Shown: piece by piece, positions 1 through 10,200 of the stretch
How the letters are laid out: each line of letters starts with the position of its first letter
Numbering within the stretch: the stretch's first letter is position 1
DNA from: Anadara kagoshimensis
Lineage: Eukaryota; Mollusca; Bivalvia; Arcoida; Arcidae
DNA: 64,000 nucleotides
Assembly: GCA_021292105.1 (NCBI GenBank)
Contig: CM037871.1
Coordinates: 56,814,866-56,878,865 of the forward strand
Direction: 5' to 3'
Notes under the pieces: generated by a model
What the model saw: only the letters and a program-made list of their open reading frames with translations
Told to the model about the DNA's origin: nothing
The model's database searches: none
Translations under genes and position numbers: made by a program

Positions 1-1673
1 ACAATATTGTAGTATTATCTTGATTTACAGATTACAATATTGTAGTATTATCTTGATTTACAGATTACAATATTGTAGTATTTTCTTGATTTACAGATTA
101 CAATATTGTAGTATTATCTTGATTTACAGATTACAATATTGTAGTATTATCTTGATTTACAGATTACAATATTGTAGTATTATCTTGATTTACAGATTAC
201 AATATTGTAGTATTATCTTGATTTACAGATTACAATATTGTAGTATTATCTTGATTTACAGATTACAATATTGTAGTATTTTCTTGATTTACAGATTACA
301 ATATTGTAGTATTATCTTGATTTACAGATTACAATATTGTAGTAGTATCTTGATTTACAGATTACAATATTGTAGTATTATCTTGATTTACAGATTACAA
401 TATTGTAGTATTATCTTGATTTACAGATTACAATATTGTAGTATTATCTTGATTTACAGATTACAATATTGTAGTATTATCTTGATTTACAGATTACAAT
501 ATTGTAGTATTATCTTGATTTACAGATTACAATATTGTAGTATTATCTTGATTTACAGATTACAATATTGTAGTATTATCTTGATTTACAGATTACAATA
601 TTGTAGTATTTTCTTGATTTACAGATTACAATATTGTAGTATTATCTTGATTTACAGATTACAATATTGTAGTATTATCTTGATTTACAGATTACAATAT
701 TGTAGTATTTTCTTGATTTACAGATTACAATATTGTAGTATTATCTTGATTTACAGATTACAATATTGTAGTATTTTCTTGATTTACAGATTACAATATT
801 GTAGTATTATCTTGATTTACAGATTACAATATTGTAGTATTATCTTGATTTACAGATTACAATATTGTAGTATTATCTTGATTTACAGATTACAATATTG
901 TAGTATTTTCTTGATTTACAGATTACAATATTGTAGTATTATCTTGATTTACAGATTACAATATTGTAGTATTTTCTTGATTTACAGATTACAATATTGT
1001 AGTATTTCCTTGATTTACAGATTACAATATTGTAGTATTATCTTGATTTACAGATTACAATATTGTAGTATTTTCTTGATTTACAGATTACAATATTGTA
1101 GTATTATCTTGATTTACAGATTACAATATTGTAGTATTATCTTGATTTACAGATTACAATATTGTAGTATTTTCTTGATTTACAGATTACAATATTGTAG
1201 TATTATCTGGATTTACAGATTACAATATTGTAGTATTTTCTTGATTTACAGATTACAATATTGTAGTATTATCTTGATTTACAGATTACAATATTGTAGT
1301 ATTATCTTGATTTACAGATTACAATATTGTAGTATTTTCTTGATTTACAGATTACAATATTGTAGTATTATCTTGATTTACAGATTACAATATTGTAGTA
1401 TTATCTTGATTTACAGATTACAATATTGTAGTATTATCTTGATTTACAGATTACAATATTGTAGTATTTTCTTGATTTACAGATTACAATATTGTAGTAT
1501 TATCTTGATTTACAGATTACAATATTGTAGTATTTTCTTGATTTACAGATTACAATATTGTAGTATTTCTTGATTTACAGATTACAATATTGTAGTATTA
1601 TCTTGATTTACAGATTACAATATTGTAGTATTATCTTGATTTACAGATTACAATATTGTAGTATTATCTTGAT
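1..1673. repeat. 33-bp satellite array, about 50 copies
   Basis: A near-perfect head-to-tail array with period 33 bp. Each unit contains the 12-bp perfect palindrome TACAATATTGTA. Units fall into two main types, differing by A or T in the segment ATTATC/ATTTTC, with rare others. Because 33 is divisible by 3 and the unit lacks a stop in one frame, the array reads as a 517-residue open frame. That is a by-product of the period, not a gene. A one-base deletion near 1567 splits the frame. Confidence 0.97.
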
Positions 1674-1899
1674 TTTAACTATGCAATACATATTATTTAA
1701 ACTTATTATGTTCGCCGAAAAGCATACTCTTACACCTACTGTGTTCACAGCACAGTTGCAAATTATAACAATTATTGTTGTTGTATCACGTGATATATAC
1801 CCCTTAAGTAACGTTTATGCGAAACGAAATTGATTGGCGTAGGCCTACTTGGACATTTATGACGTTATTTGGAGAATGTGCAACGATCAACATATCCAT

Positions 1900-2165
1900 T
1901 AAAACTTTGAATTATGTAGCTATTACTAATACAGACTATGACATTTTAGCCTTCGTATTGGCACAGCGACTTCAAAGAGTTATTGATAAGTTGGTTCACC
2001 CTGATCAATCAGTTTATATAAAAGAAGTATACATAGACATTAACGCCAGAATGATCTTGTATATAATATTTTGGTAAAATAATAATCAGGAAGAATTTTT
2101 ACCTTTTGTAGATTTTAAGAAAGCCTTTGATTCTGTAAAGTATGGCTTTTGATTTCCGTTGCTAA
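1900..2165 (+). mobile_element. degenerate LINE reverse-transcriptase fragment
   Basis: Conceptual translation contains VIDKLVHPDQSVYIK and, in a shifted frame, FLPFVDFKKAFDSVK. These match the RT region of the LINE at 24988-28899 (LDKLIHPDQTGFIK and LLLIDFEKA). Stops and shifts interrupt it. It is a short relic of a related L1/Tx1-like element, not an expressed gene. Confidence 0.75.
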
Positions 2166-2169
2166 ACAA

Positions 2170-3397
2170 ATGTTATTTACGTAAAATAAATTGTGGTTGA
2201 TCATGTTGTGAGTGAATATTTTTTAAAATAATTTTCCCCATTGTAATGATATTGTTTTATTTACCCCGCCTCAGATGTGGATTTCTTCATTCTAAATCAC
2301 ACATGTAAATTGCAGAATATGAGGAATGGTCGCAAAATGGTTTGCTAGAAGCAAACAGTAATCTCAATTACATTAATTCATTCATTTAACTTAACTTTTA
2401 ACATTGAACATATCGTTCAGTGTTGGAACCTTACAGTAACACCCCCGGTCTACAGTAAAACGACATGAACTGACATGTAGTTATTGCTTGAATAGTCAAG
2501 CTTAAGTCGAAAAATTCACAGAAAGTAACGTTTCATTTCATGTTATTATTAAAATATTTTAAAACTCACCTTACTAGGCCAGGTTATATTAGTATTTAAA
2601 CAAGTTTAACCTGGTTCATTATTCTGCACTTGATAACGCGGCCATTTCGTGAAGAAAGAAGAAAACGTCATTTTATCATGATGACGTAGGTTGACAATTG
2701 TATGACGTCACAGAATGCCGCAATGAGAACTTTTACTGTGTCAAAATGAAAGTAGGTCAGAAATATTTAGTAGACCGAAGTTGCAAAGTATTCGCCGCCA
2801 CTGGTGCCAGCACCAGCAGCCTCATTTGAAATATTTTGTCATGCACTCCTGGAGGGTTATGAAGTTGAGATTAACGTCCTGGCAGTCAAAAGTATTTCAC
2901 TTTTAAAAAATCGAGAGAGTTCATGGATGGTGGAGGAATCCGAAGTGCCAGGGAAATCCACTGACCTACGGCAAGAGAACTGACAAAATGAAAATAAATG
3001 GTTATTACGTTTATTCGCAATAGTTATTTCATATTTTTCAAATAGTATTTTGAATTTTCGAGAAGCCATTTCGAGAATACGAAAGTAACTTTTGTGACTA
3101 AACGAAAATAATATTCGAAATAACCATTACGAATGACGTTTGTGTAGAGCTTTGGTTTGTATTGTCATTGAAACCAACCCCACTGTGAGACAGACTATCT
3201 AATGTAACGGAATATAACTCGGAAATGGCCGTAACATTTCCAAATAAACCCTCATTACATATCCCCTTTCAAAGAAAGTGACAAGATGACAAAACTAAGA
3301 GATAATTATTTTCTTTTTGTAAAATAAATAAAATGCAAAATTAATGTTGAATATTTAGATTTAAACTATCTTTTACCACCGATTAATATTTGAATGG
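2170..3397. other. non-coding stretch, no recognised gene
   Basis: I see no recognisable gene. One plus-strand open stretch of about 68 codons (2777-2983) begins after tandem TAG stops and reads through AASFEIFCHALLEGYEVEI to a TGA. I do not recognise it, it has no Met start, and it may be the tail of an old mobile element. Confidence 0.4.
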
Positions 3398-3524
3398 GTA
3401 GTTCATCGCGCCCTCTCGTTAGAAACAACTTCGATCACTAGCTATCCATATCTCGGTCACTCAACAGCCGATTTTCGACTCCTTTTCGCTAGCTCGGTGT
3501 TAATCTTTCGACGGGCCCGTACTA
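3398..3524. mobile_element. MITE family M2, right-half fragment
   Basis: It carries the right terminal motif of M2 (GTTAATCTTTCGACGGGCCC) and the internal core CACTAGCTATCCATATCTCG, also found in the copies at 4369-5257 and 5386-5574. The left end is missing. Confidence 0.6.
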
Positions 3525-3715
3525 TAAACACTTCACTTAAAACATAAACTACTAGAAATTTAAATCAAGATAAATTATTCAAAAGTTTGCATAATTTCAT
3601 TTTTTCTATGCTTATGGAATTGTACCTTCATTTTTCACAACTTGACTTGTACATTTATGTCTGTGTTTTCACTAGAAAGAACATGTAAGTAATTACTTAT
3701 GAATAAACTACAGTA

Positions 3716-4237
3716 TTGGTCTGTCGAAAGTGTGGCACCGAGCTAACGGGAAAGAGTAGAAGCTCGGCTGCCATGTTGATAGCTAGTGACCAACAGTTGG
3801 CTAGTGACCTTTAATCCCAATAAAACCGAATCTATGATCATTTCGAGAAAAAACACCCTCCTCTATATGAATGACACACTCATAACAGAGGTAGAATCTC
3901 ATAGAAATTAGAGGAATTCATGTGTCTTCTAATGGAACAGGAAACTGTCATATTTCATCTGTTTTAACTAAAGAAAACTTTAGACTTTCAATCTCTCGTA
4001 ATTAGAAATTCCAATAAGACATAAACAAACTTTAGAAAAAAGACGGGTTTAAATAAGCTTGTGCTTGTTCCTAAATCCAGTTAATAGTTTGTTCTACATT
4101 ACAATAAACTACCGAGAGATAAGTAACAACTGCCGAAAAGATGTCGAGATATAGCTAACGAGGAACCGATATGAGCTGTCGATTCGACAATAATGTGTTA
4201 GGTTAATGTTAAACTTTCGACAGGCCTGTATTGTACA
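3716..4237. mobile_element. MITE family M2, interrupted copy
   Basis: The left end (GGTCTGTCGAAAGTGTGGCA) lies at 3718 and the right end (GTTAAACTTTCGACAGGCCT) near 4227. These are inverted relative to each other. About 320 bp of unrelated AT-rich sequence (roughly 3815-4130) separates the two halves, so this may be one interrupted copy or two fragments. Confidence 0.55.
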
Positions 4238-4368
4238 GTTTATCAATAACGTTGATTTCTTCCTTTATAGCCTACAGCTTCGGTCGTTGACTTCTTTTTT
4301 CTTTAATTATTTAATTCTTAAAATTTTCACGTTCAGGTACATGTGTTATTACTCTGCTGTTGTACTGT

Positions 4369-5257
4369 ACAGACCTGTCGAAAGTTTAACACTAAGCTAA
4401 CCACCCTGTCCCTTTTTAGCTTTAACTCGAACGTTTTTTGGCAGCTGCTATCTATATATCTTGACAGCTTTCGGGTCACTAGGTCACTAGCTATCTATAT
4501 ATCTCGGCAGCTTTCGGGTCACTAGGTCACTAGCTATCTATATATCTTGGCAGCTTTCGGGTCACCAGGTCACTAGCTATCTATATATCTTGGCAGCTTT
4601 CGGGTCACTAGGTCACTAGCTATCTATATATCTTGGCAGCTTTCGGGTCACTAGGTCACTAGCTATCTATATATCTTGGCAGCTTTCGGGTCACTAGGTC
4701 ACTAGCTATCTATATATCTTGGCAGCTTTCGGGTCACTAGGTCACTAGCTATCTATATATCTCGGCAGCTTTCGGGTCACTAGGTCACTAGCTATCTATA
4801 TATCTTGGCAGCTTTCGGGTCACTAGGTCATTAGCTATCTATATATCTTGGCAGCTTTCGGGTCACTAGGTCATTAGCTATCTATATATCTTGGCAGCTT
4901 TCGGGTCACTAGGTCACTAGCTATCTATATATCTTGGCAGCTTTCGGGTCACTAGGTCATTAGCTATCTATATATCTTGGCAGCTTTCGAGTCACTAGGT
5001 CATTAGCTATCTATATATCTTGGCAGCTTTCGGGTCACCAGGTCACTAGCTATCTATATATCTTGGCAGCTTTCGGGTCACCAGGTCACTAGCTATCTAT
5101 ATATCTTGGCAGCTTTCGGGTCACCAGGTCACTAGCTATCTATACATCTTGGCAGCTTTCGGGTCACCAGGTCACTAGCTATCCATATTTCGGCCACTAC
5201 GCATCCGAACTTTGAGTTAATTTCGTTAGATTAGTGTTAAACTTTCGACAGGCCTGT
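4369..5257. mobile_element. MITE family M2, internally expanded copy
   Basis: Inverted ends ACAGACCTGTCGAAAGTTTA (4369) and its near-complement TAAACTTTCGACAGGCCTGT (ending 5257) flank a body consisting mostly of a 43-bp minisatellite. The compact copy at 5386-5574 has the same ends with one core unit, so the expansion occurred inside the element. No transposase is encoded. Confidence 0.8.
4449..5192. repeat. 43-bp minisatellite, about 17 copies
   Basis: Tandem units with landmarks GGTCACTAGGTCACTAGC, TATCTATATATC and TTGGCAGCTTTCG. Variants are few (C/T in CTAGG versus CCAGG, CACT versus CATT), and runs of like variants are adjacent, as expected from local amplification. The array lies wholly inside an M2 MITE. 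Confidence 0.95.
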
Positions 5258-5385
5258 AATGTTAACATATCAAATACATAATCAAATCGTTTTAAATGTA
5301 ATCATAATATAAACAAATGAGAAATGAGTCAACGTAATGAGTAGACGGTATAGTAAAATTTGCTGGCTGAATAATCAGCTAAAGT

Positions 5386-5574
5386 ACAGACCTGTCGAAA
5401 GTTTAACACTAGTCTATCGTCAGCATATCTCGACCCTATTTTTGTCAGGTTTACTTGGTATCTCTCTCTCTGTAGCTTTTCAACCACTAGCTATCCATAT
5501 CTCGGTGGCTCGGCAGCTGAACCTCGGTTCCTTATGATTAGTTCAGTGTTAAATTTTCGACAGGTCGGTGCTGT
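5386..5574. mobile_element. MITE family M2, compact copy
   Basis: Inverted ends ACAGACCTGTCGAAAGTTTA and AAATTTTCGACAGGTCGGTG enclose about 140 bp with a single core resembling the minisatellite unit (CCACTAGCTATCCATATCTC). This looks like the unexpanded form. Confidence 0.75.
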
Positions 5575-5996
5575 AAATCGTTTAATGAGACTGGAACATA
5601 TTGCAAATAGCAGAAAGGGTTGATTGAATTTAACAATGTTAAACTTAGTTGCATCAGTTATATGTGCTTCTAAAGGCTGGGACTCGACTTAGGATCATCC
5701 AGAGTTTACCTGTTCTTGTGTTGTTGTGGGATCTGGCACCCGAACATGTAGTTTTACAGTGAGACAGCGAGATTTCGCGAAAGTATACAGCAATCTATAG
5801 GTTTGTTCAAACTTAATTTTACTTATAAGTGGATAGTTCTTGGCAATGTTATATTAATAGACTTTTTTGCAAAGTTGATTATATATATATATATTAAACA
5901 GTCAGCACATGAATGGTAAGCATTTGTTATAATGCAACATATTGTTTTACAATGGAAGTATATATAACATCTGTTATAGAGCGTTATGCTCCTTCC

Positions 5997-6001
<5 letters not shown>

Positions 6002-6032
<31 letters not shown>
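6002..6032. repeat. (CA)n microsatellite
   Basis: About 15 uninterrupted CA dinucleotides. Confidence 0.97.
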
Positions 6033-6033
<1 letters not shown>

Positions 6034-6618
6034 CAAAGCTGTATTTTTCTTGTGTCTTAACTTCTTGACGGTTTGTTGGCGTGCTGGACTGCTCGCAGTG
6101 TATACTATAGAGTTGCGAAGCGCAAAATTTATAATAAAATTGAATAACCGCAAAATGACCACATTTTTAGGCGTATTGGTGACTACGGCTATCAGTGGTC
6201 TATGGCGTATATGCTTAAGATAAGATTATGTAGTTCAATATATTGTTTTTTATGGTCTAAAATGTTTTACGTAAAATATTGTTTTAAATAATAATAAAGA
6301 TGTAATTACGCAATAATGCAATTATGTCCATTGACCGTCCACAGTTAGTAGATGCCTAGAGAAATACTTGACAATGTTTTTAAAAGTATGTTAGATCATA
6401 TGTGAGGCCAATGTATTAAGAAATCAAATGTCCAGCACCGTAAGAGGAGTGTCATTTTGTAAAACGATGTTGTAGTATTAAAAATTTGGGAGCACTGATG
6501 AAAACTTGATCAATAAATTGTGACGTCATCCAAGCTTTTGTGACGTTATTTTCACATTTTAAGATTTGTTTTATACTTTTAATGTTGACATTTATAAAAC
6601 ATTATGGACTTCATAATA

Positions 6619-6791
6619 CAGTCCAACCTGCCTTAAAGACAATCTCTATGTAAGGGCCACCTGCTTAAAAAGGTCAGTAGATTTGTATCACAAATGCCTA
6701 TTGTTCATATCATTTGAATCTTTAAATAAAGGCCACCTGCCCATAAAGGCCACTGGTTCCCTTGTGTGGCCTTTATAGACAGGTTTGACTG
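6619..6791. mobile_element. 173-bp MITE with CAGT ends and TA duplication (M3)
   Basis: It starts CAGTCCAACCTGCCTT and ends AGACAGGTTTGACTG, which are imperfect inverted repeats, and is flanked on both sides by TA. The body contains repeated motifs related to AAAGGCCACCTGC. TA duplications with CAGT ends fit a Tc1/mariner/pogo-superfamily non-autonomous element. A partial second copy lies at 16537. Confidence 0.8.
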
Positions 6792-7229
6792 TATGTAAAA
6801 GAAACCACCTAAATTTTGAAAATTTTTTAGCTGCAAAATGTTTTATTTCATTTTAAGGATTCTGGTTCATCGAACATTTTTGAGTTCCTTTCTTCAGGGT
6901 CTTATGTAAATGATGGAATTGACACTGACATAATATTGATATGCGATATAAACATTTCGCCTTTAATGTCGCTCCCCGGAATTACCTGGTCGGCATGGAA
7001 TTACCAAATTACACCTGTTTTAACATTTTGAATAACTACAAAATGATGCAGTGGTGTAGGCGTATATAAAACAAGAATATGATTTTAGATATATATTTTT
7101 CTTTCTGATTTATAGTGCCGTTTCGGTATTTATATGTCGATCAATTATTTCGAAGGGTCCTTTGAAGAAAAAACTGTTCACAAAGACACCGTCTGTGAAG
7201 TGCATTGGTTCCAAATAGTTCTACTTAAA

Positions 7230-7281
7230 ATGATCTTAGAAACTTTAATCTATATACTCTCTGGCAGTGTTTACATCAGCG
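7230..7281 (+). CDS. gene A exon 1 (signal peptide)
   Basis: Encodes MILETLIYILSGSVYIS plus the first base of a Gly codon (phase 1). The donor is GTAAGT. Genes B and C have exon 1 of 49 and 52 bp with the same phase. Confidence 0.8.
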
Positions 7282-10200
7282 GTAAGTATAATATGTATAG
7301 GCAAACAACATTGACCTGTCCGTTTGACCTTTCGTTAGAAATATTCATAAAGAATGGTCCACCTAATACATGGGTAGTGTCAGGATTCGCAGTTAATACA
7401 TATACACATTGCCCATGATTAGTGTCCACGTCTACACGCGTGATCCCTTTTACTTAAATTCACCTGTCCATAATGAATATTTAAATCACAGGTCAAGCGG
7501 ACAGGTCAATGTTGTTTACCTATATGTGTCAACTTATTCATATTTTGATTTATGTTATAATTCTAATTCACGGAAAAATTTATCTGAAACATAGAGATCT
7601 GAATCTTTTATTATTTGCATAAAATTAAAATTTTCACAGACCTTTTTTTTTTTTTACAAAAACTGGCTCTTATTGAAAAGTCGGAAACGAGTTGACGCCT
7701 ACGAAATTGGTTTTCGAAAACTAGAGACATTTCCCTACAAGATTCAACCTTTAGACCTTTTTGCCTCGTTCAGTCGGATTTTAGTGCATGATCTCTTGGA
7801 CTATTTGATTTTTGTTATAATTTTATGTCACGGAAAAATTTATCTGAAATATCTACAGTCTATTCTATGTGTCATGCTATTCTTAGGACTTTGTATGGAA
7901 CAAATACATAAGAAGAACCATAAGTGTCAATGTAATTAATTGTATACATATATATGTATATACATGTTTTTGTGAGAGATTATTTTTAAACAACTGGTAA
8001 GGACCTCCGGTCTTCCAAGTTCAGACTCCAATGCAAAGTTTTGGGAAATTGAATAGTAATTGTCCTAAAGATGCCATGCCTAAATATCTGAGGTTTAGAT
8101 ATTATATGTTCAGCTGGATGTTAAATAATGAAAACGAAATACATTTATTGTTTTTCAAATATTGCAGAGTTTAAAAATAATATATGCTTTTATCATATAC
8201 CGCCGTTTTAGTGGGGCGTTCCATATGCATCTTGACCACTTGCTACCTTCAAATTCTTCACATGAAACATGTTTGGTATTATAGGTGTCTATACTTCGAC
8301 CATTAAAGACAAACTTAAAGCTGATTTGTTTATGAACTATGACTCAGATCTACGACCGTACTGCAATAACCATGAACCAGTAAAGGTAATACTGGACGTC
8401 GCCTTAAGACAGATGATTGATATGGTAAGTGACATTTTATTAAAAAGCAAGTATATTAATCCATGTCCGAATCAAAATCCATAAGCAAAGTATAAACTTT
8501 AAATCTGATAGGTTAAACACCCGAATTTACACCAGGAAAGCAAGACCAGGTGCTCCGAAAGGTTAAGCACCTCCTGTTTAGCTAGCTACATCCACCAGTA
8601 AACAAAATTACGTGGGAAAGGAACGTGGAACAATTGGTCGTTAAATATATCTAGGGCAATCCTGAACACTGTCTTGTACTTATGTCTCCCAAACGAAGTA
8701 CAATATATTGATTTTGCTGTGGTTTTTTAATCATCCAATTCTTCCGCTTCACTGCTTGTCCTATGGGTTTCTCGGAGATGCAGGGTATTTTCAAAATTTC
8801 ATAGAAGTGATAAGGGATAGGGTACTTGTGCCTTCTGATATTCTTATTGAACAGGGATCCATTTTTTACCCCATTTAGGCCCCAATTAGGCCTCGGATTT
8901 GATAAATATAAACATTTGTTGAATTTATGTCATTTTGGCGTATCTTTGCTGCTAGTGAAATGAATGTACGTGTAAATAATGGATTACTAGTATCCAAATT
9001 TACACAAACTGAGAACCTTTCACAAACAAAATAGTAACAGATATATACGTCTAAATTGAGTTTTGTCCACTGAATATAAAACTTGTAAGTGGTTATGTGA
9101 TTTTGGATATTTTTTCAACCCCTTGAATCAATTTTGGTTTAACAATTTTAGTCCAAGCACTACTGATGAGGAATTGTATTTTAAAATGGTCGTAGTGCTG
9201 TAAAATTTCAAAGGGTACAATATGTAATTTAAACCATTTAGCCGGTATCTTTGTTGATGATTTTTTTCCCGAGGGTATCACTCAGTAGGCAATAATATTA
9301 AATTGTCAGAAATATACTATTGTCTAAATTTTCTGCTAGTTAAAATATGAAAATCCTAAAAAAAATTAAGGTATACTTCCTCATGCAAAATATTTCCTTA
9401 GCTAAATTTGGCTAAAGGTACATGTATTTAGGTCCTTCGGATATTTTTTTAACCCCTTGAACAAATTTGGGTTTCATAATTTTTGTCAAAGCACAACTGG
9501 CGAAGAGTTGTATTCCGAAAACGGTCGTCTAGTTCTGTAAAATTAAAATTGTCATATATGTAATTATATCATTAATCTCTTTTTACAGTACGAACCTCTT
9601 CAGATAATCCACGTCAACATCTGGATCAGAATGGTATTGTATTTATTTAATAAAATCTATCTCTCATTAGTGGATTCATTCGGCACAAAATAGAAAAAAT
9701 AGCATTTTGTAGCCAAGAAGCATATGGACTACAATAACCGATACAACTGCAATAGAGGAATTTTATTCTAGTGTTGCAAAATTAAAACCTGTTTAGTAAT
9801 CATTGATTAAATGAAGTTTTACGTCCCAGTCAAGAATATTTCACTGATACCGAGACGTCAATATCTAAAGTTAAAGTTATAGAGAATTGTGACCTTTAAA
9901 GTGCGTTAAGGTAATGTGCAGGGACTGTCTTTAGCGTGCAAAGCCTACCGATTTTCAATGTGTCTGTTAATGTTTGGCATAACAGTAACATGCACTGCCT
10001 ATTTTCACGGTTTGGTCAGACTCGACCAGGATTGGAATCCCGAACTCCAACATACACTCTACCAACTGAGCTACGTAGCGTCCTGATACATCAATAAACA
10101 CGAAGGAAACGAATAAAACAAAGATGAATCACATTGTATATTCTAATGTGACCAGTATTGATTATTGAATGCTTTCTTCGTACGATTTTATTATTTTGTA

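Noticed and set aside
20-1573. 517-residue open frame of 11-residue repeats
   Set aside because: It is the translation of a 33-bp satellite. The period is divisible by three and the unit has no stop in that frame; there is no splice or start context, and a frameshift within the array ends it.
1-1673. CRISPR-like regular repeats
   Set aside because: The units are contiguous with no unique spacers, and the sequence is a eukaryotic genome.
7134-7229. Upstream in-frame Met for gene A
   Set aside because: Would bury the hydrophobic leader behind 32 polar residues; genes B and C start directly at the leader.
7673-7939. 88-codon open frame in intron 1 of gene A
   Set aside because: No recognisable domain, AT-driven composition, and it overlaps a direct repeat.
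10020-10082. Functional tRNA gene on the minus strand
   Set aside because: The A box is good, but the anticodon arm and acceptor stem do not pair convincingly and the sequence continues into a SINE body.
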